Source: Pogona vitticeps
Taxonomy: Eukaryota; Chordata; Lepidosauria; Squamata; Agamidae
NCBI RefSeq assembly: GCF_051106095.1
Contig: NC_135783.1
Coordinates: 308,898,322 to 308,962,321, forward strand
Reading direction: 5' to 3'
Length of the DNA: 64,000 nt
Part shown: positions 46,797 to 57,378 of the stretch, in pieces
Layout: every line of letters starts with the position of its first letter
How positions within the stretch are numbered: the first letter of the stretch is position 1
Translations under genes and position numbers: made by a program
Notes under the pieces: generated by a model
Databases searched by the model: none
Told to the model about the DNA's origin: nothing
What the model saw: the letters and a program-made list of their open reading frames with translations, nothing else

Positions 46797-47954
46797 CATT
46801 AGTAAAAATTAAGAAAAACTTACCCATGAAATGAAGTGTATGGTTTATTATAGATACCAAAACAAATATTTCTCCCTTACTGCTATTTGTTAACAAAAAT
46901 TCATATGTCCTCTGTCACCAAAGTCTGAAAAACACATCTTTTCTGCCTTTTACTTTGCCCAGCCTTTCCTTGTCACCACGTATTAAATATCCTGAGTGCT
47001 GATTGATCTGGTCTGAAGTTTGATTGTTTCATGTTAGCAGCCGTATGTTTTGGGAAAGCTTTCAGATGATAAGACTTAATGTTTTCCCTTTTCAGAAGTT
47101 GTGTAACCATTTAATTAAGCAATGACCCAACACCAAATGAAAAGGTCAATGGTCCCCTTCTTGCCATTCCCCCCTTTATAAGTTATGATCCTGCTCTTGG
47201 CCTCCAGTTGCCCAGTAATATCACCAGTGGCAACTCCTGTTATTTAGTATGGATTAGTCTCCTTTGTGGCTGTGGTGCTTCTGGACAGTTTAGTGTTATG
47301 ATAACTGACAAGTTCTTGCAGGATTGGACACTTGTCTGCAGGATCAGCAAAGCACTGTGCCCTGTCTATGACCTTGCTGTGTAATCTGGAACAGGGGCTG
47401 TCAAAAAAAAAAGTTTGGTGTCATATTAGGAAAATTATAACAGAGAGTAACAAGCTCTCACACTGGCGCTCAGGCTCAAGATTATGTGGATAGGATTGTA
47501 GAAGATGGAGGAGCAGGGAAGCCAAAAGAAGCTTATTGAGGTCTGAACAAGCTCAGAACCCATTGGTTGACTTGTCCGGGAGGTGGACCTGAACAATGTA
47601 GCTGTAAGCAGCACACTTCTTTGCTTTGTATCTGGAAACGCACACAGAGGACCCAACATTGCAAGATTTATTGCAGTTCCTATTCCATTAGCTGAATATA
47701 GAGGTTAGTTCTTCAGACCTCCTACTCAACACATGAAGATTTGGAAGTGGATCCACATTCCTCCCTTCAATTACTGGAGGAACTAGGTGTCATTAGTACA
47801 TCCTAATCTACTTTTTTCTCATCTCATGAACAACATTCCTGAGCCATAAAATAACATTCCTGCTCTGCCACTATGTTATTTGTTAGGCCTCGATGAGTGC
47901 TAGCAGAAATTTGCCACTATGTTATTATTTAGGCCCCGAGGCTTTTGATATGTA

Positions 47955-47956
<2 letters not shown>
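46797..47956. other. No recognised feature
   Basis: Unique-looking sequence. A near-duplicate pair 'tgccactatgttatt' occurs at about 47867 and 47910. Confidence 0.5.
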
Positions 47957-48007
<51 letters not shown>

Positions 48008-48055
48008 CTGTCTGTCTGTTTCTGTGTCTGTGTCTGTGTCTGTGTCTGTGTGTGA
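47957..48055. repeat. (TG)n followed by (TCTG)n/(TGTGTC)n microsatellite
   Basis: A pure TG array to about 48004, then tctg and tgtgtc units. The frame of repeated CV/CL residues over it is not a gene. Confidence 0.97.
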
Positions 48056-49054
48056 AAGAGACAAAGACAGAGAAAAATAATAATGTTTGTACTACATTGA
48101 ATATGAAATTACAATTTTATACATCACACCATTGATGACAGATCCACTTATCTATTTGCACATTTTCTATGATTATTAGTAGGCTGCTTTACTTTAAGCT
48201 GTATCGGTGTGTTTGTTAACTGAGAATGAAGGCTTGTATGTGACAGCTTTCCTGCCTTCTGACATCTTAAAAAGACTGCTATCATTAGTCAGTTCAGATC
48301 TACATTTGGGGAAATGTGAGAATTGAATGTTAATAAATCTATAAATCAAGCTAAAGAATGAAACTGATGCTGCACATGGTGATTCAGGATTTTAGTAACC
48401 ACAGCATTGAAATCTAACTAGAATGAGGTCAGCTTTGTTTTAGCTGTCAACATTTTGAATGAAGGTTGCACGCAAATAGGAAGCAATATCAAAAGAAGTG
48501 GTGAACAAGCAGAATTTTCCTATCCTCAAAACCAATAATAGAAAGGCTGTCACTATCAGTTCAACTCAGAGAAAAATATGCTGGGAGGAATACAACCTTC
48601 AAGCGACTGTTTACCAATAAGAGTGATATGGGCATGTCTTCATGAAAGGAGCTTGCTGTAATAGGCAACCACTGTTTGACAGCGAGGGTAAAACACAAGG
48701 AAATGAAGACATTTCTCAGACCTTGCACTAAAATTTCCCCTGGGCTTTCTCTTCAGATGTTCTGAAAATACTGGAACAGCAGACAAACACATCTCTCTAC
48801 ATGATGAAGGAGCAGGTGTTGAAGAATTGTATAGTGTGAAGACAAATTACAAATGTTGGTGCTTCAGAATGTGTTGAAATTACTGGAGAGGCATTCTGGA
48901 TATCTGGGGCACATAGAGGGAAGCAAGGCTGAAGGAGCATTTGAAGCTTTTACCTCCTGAATAATGGGATTGTTAATAAAGTTATAGGCATTTATCTTTA
49001 AAATAAATAAATATTGCAAATAAATGTTGAATTTTTTGTATTTCTGGGAGGAAA
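48056..49054. other. No recognised feature
   Basis: AT-rich, with no gene or confident repeat. Confidence 0.5.
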
Positions 49055-49240
49055 TCAGTGTGGAACATTGTATAATGTATTGGACTAAGAACCAAGAGAT
49101 TTGAGTTCAAATCACTACATTGCCATGGAAACATGGTGCAGGGTAACATTGGTCAGCTGATCCTTGAACATCTCACATATTTCAGAAATAGAATTGGGAT
49201 CACCATAGGTTGCAAGGGATTTGACAGCATATAACACACA
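49055..49240 (+). repeat. tRNA-derived SINE with Vingi-like tail
   Basis: The head reads 'tataatgtattggactaaga...gagttcaaatc', with a B-box-like 'gttcaaatc'. The middle is 'ccatggaaac...taacattggtcag', and the tail is 'caccataggttgcaagggat', 'ttgacagcatataacacaca'. The tail matches the LINE end at 7195-7262, consistent with that LINE providing the reverse transcriptase. Confidence 0.55.
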
Positions 49241-49414
49241 GAGCTGGGAAGAACTAATGTCATGAGCTACAACTCCAGAAAATCCTACAAAAAGCACGTC
49301 CACTGCAATGCCAGCTAAGAGATTCTTGGAGCTGCAGACCATAGGATAATTCTTCCCATTGTAAGTTGAACCTCCCTTGAAAAGTCTTCAGAAACTACAG
49401 CTAGCACAAAGTGT

Positions 49415-50192
49415 GTGGTTGAGTTAATAAACGGTTTTGCTTGCAGGAGGGGCATTGCGCCGCCCTCAAACTGCGTAGCCGGCTTTGCTCTCCCGGCCCT
49501 GGAAGAAGTAAGCCAGCTGGGCCACGTGACAAGGGTGAGGGTTGGCATTTATATAAAAAGAAATGCCAGCCCCCAATTCATTCTCTTTCACTTTTGGCAC
49601 CCACCCACCCGCCCTCTTTCTAGTGTGTTTTTGGGTCACCTTTTTAAGGGGCTGGATAGGAATTTTTGACCTCTACCCTGATTGGCTATTGGATGGGGCA
49701 ATTTTTCGCCTATCCCACACTGGAGAAGGGTTGATGACATTCAATGGTGGTTATCCTCGGTCACACTGGCGGGTAGTGCGGGAAAAACTGGTTGTCTCGA
49801 TGTGTCCCTTTGATAATTATGCTAAGCCAACAACGCATCAGACCTTCCGGCTCTGCGGATCGTGTGATTACAGGGCCAGAGGTGGCAAGATGCGCTGGGC
49901 CACTTTTGGACCAACAGTCATCAAATATAGATGGCTCAAGGTTTGGGGTGTTTAATAAAGGCCTGCCTGGTTTCTCCTGTCATCAAGATAGCTGGAACCT
50001 GGGGCCTGGGACTCGCCCATGGACGGATAAGGATTTCGTGGATGCCATGCAGTTCTTTCTCTGCACTAGCGCAGGCCCCCTCAATTTTGGAATTGGTTGA
50101 TTGGTATAATCAGAATTGATTTAATAAAGTGTGGCCCGTATTTAATCCAAAAATCATCTTCAATGCATCTTCATTTAGGGACCTGGGGGAGC
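49415..50192 (+). mobile_element. DIRS-like terminal region, fragment
   Basis: A GC-rich block unlike its AT-rich surroundings. Reversing 35847-36300 of the DIRS-like element gives matching words in the same order: 'ggtagtgcgg', 'ggatcgtgtgattacag', 'aagatgcgctggg', 'gggactcgcc', 'tttaataaa.tgtgg', 'tcttcatt'. It is therefore the 3' terminal region of a related DIRS element in plus orientation. A 'tatataaaaag' box at 49549-49559 could be a promoter, as DIRS termini carry promoters. No recombinase or other coding part accompanies it. Broken. Confidence 0.65.
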
Positions 50193-52383
50193 AATGTATC
50201 TGTAATTTATAAGTAATTTGGATATATTTAGATGGGAAGGTTGGATACTGGAATTTTTCATGGGTTCAACAAGTTCAAGATGAATATATTTCATCCTAGC
50301 CCTACCCTTTATTGCTACTTCTCGGCATACCAGATCTTTAGTACATTTGATTTTAGAAAATACCACAAACCTAATTTAATTCAAATATTTTTAAAGAATC
50401 CTGTTATATGAGGTTAATAAAATAATCTATTTAAATGTGTTTAATGTTATAATAATGTACTGTGTTTCTAGATGTATTTGATTATATAAATGAGTGGTGA
50501 ATTACTCAAATACACACTTCAGATGAAATCAAGATATTAACAAATTAAATGAGCAAACAATCAATAAAAGTCCCTTTGGTTGCAGTTGTAGAGGCGAGAT
50601 AGGGAAGGAGAACACTTATCATAGTTTCTCCCACCCCAATGTTCATAACGTGCAATCATCTTTGTATAAAATGTATAAAAACTGTTCTCATTGATTTGAT
50701 TTGCTACATCAGCAAAATGTGCCATATTTTTTAATGCTGGTGCAGTGGCTCAGCCACAGATTTACACCGTCAATGCACTTTCTGTATGCAGATTTTATTA
50801 CTATTTCTCAGGTAGGAGCAGAAGCTTGGAGTAACAGTAGGAATTATTTCCAAGTTAAAGAACTTAAATCTTCTGTGATAAAGCCCTCACAGCCCAAGAT
50901 GTACTGGATGACCTTAAGTGTGACAAAAGTTTTATTCTGCGTGCTATAAGACTAATGCTCTGGAAAGCGCAACTTGAGCTTTTATGGCACCTTGGAAGAG
51001 GTTTCATTCAGAGAATTGCATAAATTCAATGAGCAGAAAAGACAAATCATTTCAACCAGCACTGCACGCAGAGGTTGGAAAGTTTATGTGGATTAAATCA
51101 GTGCCAGGCACAGAGACTGTTGGGGCAATGCTGTGAGAGCACTTTTTGCCAAAGAACAGCCCAAGGCAACACATCTATAAATGGTTTCTAAAGGGCTTGA
51201 TTCTTAAATGGCTTTCTCATTTCCACACTGAAAAATGGGAAGCCAGGTCTTCCCTTGTCTTCATTCTCTATTGCTGCTAAGTGCACATTTCTCTGAATCA
51301 GAAAGAATGTCAGAATTGTACTTGAATAAACATGATGTGTATGGGAGGAAATCCTCTTGAATTTGGGCAGCTAAATGCACAGGGCTAAATTCAGTGTTAC
51401 TCCGAACTAGAATAAATTCATTGAAAGGAAGAGGACTTGTTAGTCACAAGTAAATTCCATTGTTTCAATGGGTCTGTTAAGGTGGGAAATAACATTGGGT
51501 GTAGCCCATGATATTGATAGAAAGAATATCTCAATCAATTTTTCCATTTAATATTGTGGACAAATCAGAAATGTGTGTCAATATCTCATTATATGGTGCT
51601 GATTTCTCTCCATTTGACTAAAATCATGTTGTATTGTGGGAAAATACAGACTAGTAGCTTGTTGGAATATGTTAGGAATGAATAATGAAAGGCCACTTGA
51701 ATACTGACAGGTTTACTATAACATGAAGTGGCTTTTATATACATGCTGCTATACACTTGCCATTTTATAGCACTTTTTACAACATTTACCCTGTCTGTTC
51801 TTTGAGTAACTTGGCCTGTTGTCATCAAAAGTTTTGTTGTCGATTTTTCACAGAACTTGATGATATGATCACTGTTCCTTAAACAAGCAAAGAATCTTCT
51901 CAGTTATAAGTAAGTGTGTGTTTCATTGGGGAGACAATGGACTTGTAAGGCTGGTAGAATCTCTTTATTTCCTACTGGTTTACCTTGTCATTTCAGATCT
52001 ATAGAGGTTTTGAGAAGTGGGGGAGAAAGGAGGATGAAAATCATTTCTAGACTGAACAATGAAATGGAAGCTAATTCCTACTGTCACTCCAAGCTTACAT
52101 CAGAAGAAGGGCTGAGGACAAGAGCATGGCAATGTTCCTTGGATATCTTAGCTGTATGCAGATCAACAGCACTGTTAAGGGGATGGACAAGTCCTTGGAT
52201 TTCCAGGAAAAGCAGTAGTCTCAATGCTCATCCTGTAGAAGCCAAAAAAATTAGCCTCAAGGTGTTCACTAAGGATCGAAATAAATGCTGTCAGTAGCAC
52301 CTAATTAATAACGATGATGATAAGTTGGCAGTTTGTTTCTGACCAACCCTTTCAAGCTTTTCTAGGTAAAGAGTACTCAGAAG
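50193..52383. other. No recognised feature
   Basis: AT-rich DNA of 2.2 kb with no gene or clear repeat. A 127-codon frame at 51914-52297 (+) has no motif. Confidence 0.5.
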
Positions 52384-52539
52384 TGAAAACACATTGTCCT
52401 CTGAAGATGGCAGCCACAGAGACTGGTGAAACGTCAGGAAGAACAACCCTCAGAACACGGCCAAAGAGCCCAAAAAACCCAGAACAACCATTAGATCCCG
52501 GCCGTGAAAGCCTTCGCGAATACATTGAAAACACATTGT
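52384..52539 (+). mobile_element. Single Penelope-type tail unit with 14-bp duplication
   Basis: The unit 52398-52525 (128 bp) is one arm of the hairpin elements and nothing else. It is flanked by an exact 14-bp duplication, tgaaaacacattgt (52384-52397 and 52526-52539). It starts at the hammerhead-like core, CTGAAGA at 52401-52407 and GAAAC at 52428-52432, and ends 'gtgaaagccttcgcgaatac'. The stem between the core halves is weaker here than at 2324-2551 or 8684-8919. Confidence 0.8.
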
Positions 52540-52688
52540 ATGCAGTCCCCTTTGAAACTCTGTGTGTTGTTCAATCAGAATGCAGAATAAGCATGTTCAT
52601 AATGCCTGATGATTAATGGCAAAACAAGGCAAGCTAATCTATAAGTGACAGGAATCGGAAAGACTTCTGTGAAGTTAATTAGATGTCT
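52540..52688. other. Short spacer, nothing recognised
   Basis: About 150 bp between two retroposed units. Confidence 0.5.
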
Positions 52689-53051
52689 TTTAACTTGGAA
52701 GAGCAGGGACGTGGTGGCGCTGCGGGCTAAACCACAGAAGCAGGTCAGTCTTATGACCAAGCAGTCGTAAGATCGAATCCACGCAACGGAGTGAGCTCCC
52801 GTCGCTTGTCCTGCCAACCTAGCGGTTCGAAAGCATGCAAATGCAAGTAGATAAATAGGGACCGCCTCGGTGGGAAGGTAACAGCATTCCGTGTCTAAGT
52901 CGCACTGGCCATGTGACCACGGAAGATTGTCTTCGGACAAACGCTGGCTCTATGGCTTGGAAACGGGGATGAGCACCAGCCCCCTAGAGTCGAACACGAC
53001 TGGACAAAAATTGTCAAGGGGAACCTTTACCTTTACCTTTAACTTGGAAGA
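52689..53051 (+). repeat. Sauria SINE with 14-bp duplication
   Basis: The body at about 52706-53037 starts 'gggacgtggtggcgctgcgg' and ends 'aacctttacctttac'. The duplication tttaacttggaaga is exact at 52689-52702 and 53038-53051. Near full length, with a small loss in the head-middle region compared with 44585-44930. Confidence 0.92.
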
Positions 53052-54279
53052 AAACTGCATTCTTAACGACAAGCTATCTGTGGCATCTAGACCAGGGTGA
53101 ACAATAGGTGGCCCTCTGGGGCCATGAGCACCTTGGATCTCCCTGTACACTCATAGCCTAGAAAATCCCAATTTTGGGGGACATCCTAAACTCCAGAGAC
53201 TGATCCCTCAATTATTTGTTGTTGTTGTTTTAATTTAGCTACTAGAGGGTACCAGGGTTGCCATTTTCATTAAAAACACTGAGCTTTTGCTAGGAATTTT
53301 TGGAGCAGTTGGGAGCCATGGAATTGGGTGTAAACCCTCTAAGTTCTAGAGATGGCCGTGCACAGCCCCTGAACCTCTGGAGACTGCCCAATGTATAGCA
53401 CAACACTAAGTACTTGGTGTTAAGGGGCTAGACAGCATTGAGCTCTGCCCAGCACACATTTTGATGGCAGTGGCTCTGCCAGGCCATGTGCTCCCAACTA
53501 GCATCTATAATGATTGTGTATGTACTGGGTTGCAAGCATTATGGTGCACATGAATGTGCTCCTCCCACTTGTCAGAAGATAAACATGCAACTCGGAGGAC
53601 GGGATAGGTATTTGCTGTTCACTCTTTCTTCTGCTAAAGGATGCTGTAGAAATACTGTACATGGAAACAAATAAATGCATCATTGTTTCATCTTTCTGTT
53701 CAGGAAAATTCATGAAGCAGCCTCCAATTTTAAAGACTGGCTGACCTCAGCTACTTTGCCAGGATATGAATTTGAACTTATGTGTGGCAAGAGGAACACG
53801 TGGAGGAGAAACACAGTTTATTTTCTTTTTAGCAATTCCTAAAGCCTGTCAGATTGCCCATTTCTTTTTCATTGCTCACTCTTTTTATTTTCTCAATCCA
53901 TCAGTTATAAACAATGTAGTTTATAAATAGTAAAACATTAGCATATTAAAATTTGTCATCAGGACAAAAGGACCTTAGGTGAGGCCATAGTTCGGTGGGT
54001 TTTAAGGAACCTTCTGCCTCATGGGGTCTTATCTCTACCAAAAGACTTCCTTCTCACAAGGCTCTATTCCTATTCTTACCCTTATTCTTATTTTTACTGC
54101 TTCTCTGCCATTCTTCCCACTACAATGTACCATTCAAGGGGGCTTGCAGCATCAGAAAGCAGAACAAAAGAAGCCAAGTGCAATTGTTTCTAAAGCTGGC
54201 TGTCCAATGCAGAAAATGCTGGTTTGTATATACTATTTATTTATGTGTTTATGTAAAATATTTTTAGACCACCTTTCTC
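53052..54279. other. No recognised feature
   Basis: No gene or confident repeat. Contains a short (gtt)n near 53218. Confidence 0.5.
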
Positions 54280-54610
54280 CATTAAAAAAGGGGTGTGTGT
54301 CACCATGGCCAGATCAGACCTCTCAAGGAACAAGTGCAGCAGGCACATTAGTTTTTACTGTGCAAGGTCACTCCTGGCCACTGCCAAAAGCCGGGCATCC
54401 ATGAATCCAGGAACACTGTCAAGCTGCGCGCCTGTGTTTTCAGAGGGAGTGCAACCCCATCCAGCACAGGCTGAGTTCCTATTTCTCAATTTGCCTTTTG
54501 CCTGACCAGGAGCACCTTTGTTTTGTCTGGATTAAGTTTCAGTTTCTTTGCCCTCAACCAGTTCATTACTGACACCAGACACTCATCTAGGACTGAAATG
54601 TCTTCCTTGG
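54280..54610 (-). pseudogene. L2-type LINE reverse transcriptase fragment
   Basis: The minus strand near 54600-54500 encodes 'VMNWLRAKKLKLNPDKTKVLLV', the conserved region just after the catalytic motif in L2 reverse transcriptase ('WMRANKLKLNPDKTEVLLVG' type). Weaker similarity continues toward 54280 ('ARSDLAQ', 'SDLAMVTH'). Stops and shifts are present, and neither the rest of ORF2 nor a 3' end is found here. Confidence 0.7.
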
Positions 54611-55883
54611 AAAGAAAAGATGGAAAGAAATTTTAAAAAGGATTAAAAACTAAATCCTCTGTGTCATCTCTTTGCTACAACTTTGTTTTTTTTTTAAATG
54701 TGCAAATTAGGAAACATGTTCAGTTTCCTTTTCTTATGAACTACTTATATTGGTGTGCTAAAGGCAAACTAAAAATTCCCTAAGCCTTTTTAAAGAACTG
54801 ATAATATGGAACATGTGTGACAAACCGATAAACTATTGGAGTCATATAATCTTAATATGACATCCCAGCTCACATTCTAGCTGGCACATCTTGTGCCAGT
54901 GGAAAATCATGGATCCTCTTCAAGGGAACTCCCATGCCTGTCACTCACACAGTGACCTTTGAAGGGGCACGTAATTGTGGTCTTAGTTCACCAAAAGCCA
55001 ACATTTATCATTTCCATCAGCAAGAAATGAACCAAAGCTGATTTCCCAAAAGTTATACCTTTCATCCTTGTCAGCAGATCTTAATAAGCTATGAGTAACA
55101 TTTTCATGTGCAGCCCGCCATCACAAATATACCTCACATTGTATGGAATATTTTTAAAAAAACACACAAATACTCAACAGAGCCAAAAGGAACTAGTGTA
55201 ATTATTAAGACGCCTTAATACTGCAATCCTAAGCATGCTTACTCAGATATAAATACCACTGAGTTCAGTAGAGCTTATTCTCAGGTAAGAGGGTGTTCGG
55301 TTTCAGCTTAATCCTCTCTTAATCAGAAACTTGGTATGATCAGTTAAATAACTGTTAAATAACGTGGTTAAATATAAGCATATAATAGGCAGGGGCCCGA
55401 CGACATCTGAAAACATAGACAAGGCATAGACCTCTGCAATCTTTTAAAGACTATTTTTAAATGCAGTTTTGGCCAACACCAGCTTCATGCCTCAGCAAAC
55501 CCATAAGACTATATGAGGTAATCTGTGTTCATGAGCCAAGTACCTCTTGTTCATGAAACATGCAGAGATCTGCTTTGCTGCTAAGTAATCTCTGGGGCCC
55601 CCACTAAGAGCTGTGCCTGCTGATCAAAAAATATGGGGACACATGGTTGGTTGGTAATTTTTTATTTTCTTTGTGCTTCTGTGAATTTGGTTATTCTGTT
55701 TATTAGCAGGGCATGAAAGCAGAAAACCAGAACCATGGAGAGATCAGCTCAGTCTCATCACCCCCTTCTTGACTACACTCAAAATCTAGATCTTTCTATA
55801 ATAAAAGTCATGATAGAAGCATCTTCAAGTGGAAAAGGTATCTCTATCCACAATTGCCATCAGTGGTCAACAGTCTGAAAAAT
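54611..55883. other. No recognised feature
   Basis: AT-rich unique-looking sequence. Confidence 0.5.
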
Positions 55884-57050
55884 CATAGAATAATGGAGTT
55901 GGAAGATGTCTATAAGGCCATTAAGTCCAACCTCCTGATCAATTCAGAAATCGAAGTACAGTATATCTTAGATGGTTGCTGTAACAGCCACCCTCACACT
56001 TCACAGAGTGGTTGCTACTTCACTTCAAAAACCTCTGCTGCCACCAACTTATCCTTAAAAAATCATAAAAGGACAAGTATATCTTTTAAAAACAAAAACT
56101 GGTTTATTGATTACAAAAATAAGAATGGTAAATCACAGGTAAAATCATTTAGTCAATCACTGTTAATAAACGCTGGCTCACACAGACTATTTCTCCACTG
56201 ACAGGCTCACTCACTCTAACTACTAATCACTTTAAACTCTCAGCTCAAACTCTCATCTCCAATCTCTTCTCACACACTCTTCACCCCCCTTTTTATACTA
56301 GCTCCTCCCCTTAAGTTCCACCCTCCGTCACACCATAGGCTGATGACTCACTGACCAGCTGTGACGGACATGTGATGTTATGTCTGCCCGTTACAGTTGC
56401 CTAATTTACTGTTGCATGCCTTGGGATTTGGAGCGCTTATTACCTCCTGAGGTAATTTGTTCCATTGTTGTACTGCTCTAACAGTTAGGAATTTTTGCCT
56501 GATATTCATCTGAAATCTCATTTCCTGTAAACCTGGTATATCACATGTCCTGTATTCTGGGATGATTGAGAGTTCATCATGTTTGTAGTTGTGCTTTTAG
56601 AATTTCCTTTTTTAATAAACTCCCTCTCATCTTGGACTCCTTTTCTTATCAGCATCTCCTGCCAAGGAACCTTACTTATCATTGTTCTGAGTTTATTAAA
56701 ACTGGCTTTCCTACAATCCAGCATATACACATGGCTACACTCTGCTTAGTTTCCTTTGAAATCAAGAACTCAAGTAGTACATGATCACTTTCTCTCAAAC
56801 TTCCTGTTGCTGTCATTTCTTCCACCAAGTCATTTTTATTAGAATCAAATGAAGAATAGCTACTCCTCTAGTTTCTTCCTCCACTTTTTTAAGGAGAAAA
56901 TTACCAGTCAGATAAGCCAAGAATTTCTTGGAAGGCCCATATTTGGTGGAATTCTCCTCCTAACAGATATCAGGATAATTGAAATCTCCCATTATTACTA
57001 CACTATGCCTCTTTGAAATTCTTGCAGTTTGTTTTTCAAAGGTTTCATTC
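55884..57050 (-). pseudogene. CR1 LINE with internal deletion, interrupted by a solo LTR
   Basis: On the minus strand, from 57050 downward: the end of the endonuclease domain ('VVIMGDFNYPDI', near 56975-57000), then 'ASFNKLRTMISKVPWQEML..KGVQ' (about 56630-56700), the segment that follows the endonuclease in CR1 ORF2. The reverse transcriptase is missing. The sequence resumes at the ORF2 C-terminus ('NIRQKFLTVRAVQQWNKLPQEVI', about 56430-56515) and ends in the CR1 3' terminus 'attattctatga' at 55884. A solo LTR (55980-56395) splits it. The copy is old. Confidence 0.75.
55975..56400 (-). mobile_element. Solo LTR, Ty3/Gypsy-like
   Basis: 416 bp (55980-56395) with TG...CA ends (tgtaac...gttaca), inserted in the CR1 remnant and flanked by an exact 5-bp duplication, gttgc (55975-55979 and 56396-56400). 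The left end tgtaac and an internal 'tggtttattgattac' resemble the LTRs at 10755 and 16445, so a related family, read on the minus strand, is likely. A solo LTR is the usual product of recombination between two LTRs. No internal part remains. Confidence 0.75.
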
Positions 57051-57054
57051 ATTC

Positions 57055-57112
57055 TTAACCGACCAGATAGGCGAAATATAAATAAAATAAATAAAATAAA
57101 TTAAAAAAATAA
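57055..57112 (+). repeat. L2-like 3' tail with (AAAT)n
   Basis: 'gaccagataggcgaaatata' followed by (aataaaat)-type repeats is the common 3' terminus of squamate L2 LINEs. Confidence 0.45.
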
Positions 57113-57133
57113 ATCTTCTCCTATTTTCTTTTA

Positions 57134-57376
57134 CAGTGGTGCCTTGCCAGACAGTTACCCTGCATGACAGTTTTTTCGCTAGACATTGACTTTTTGCGAT
57201 CGCTATAGCGATTCGCAAAACAGTGGTTCCTATGGGGGAATTTCACTGGACAATGTTCGGTCCCTGCTTTGCAAACCGATTTTCACTAGACAACGATTTG
57301 CTTTTCGCTAGACAATGATTTCGCTAAACAGCGATTTCAGTGGAACAGATTATCATCGTCTAGCGAGGCACCACTG
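57134..57376. mobile_element. Tigger-like non-autonomous DNA transposon, TA-flanked
   Basis: 243 bp with ends CAGTGGTGCCTTGCC and GCGAGGCACCACTG, and TA on each side (57132-57133 and 57377-57378). The interior repeats 'cgctagaca' words and has no transposase. TIRs match 17257-17663 and 27634-28057, but the interior differs. Confidence 0.8.
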
Positions 57377-57378
57377 TA

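Noticed and set aside
46663-46896. His-Thr repeat protein
   Set aside because: Translation of the (TG)n microsatellite.
49415-50192. Host CpG-rich promoter and first exon
   Set aside because: Ordered similarity to the terminal region of the DIRS-like element at 35847-36300 explains it better.
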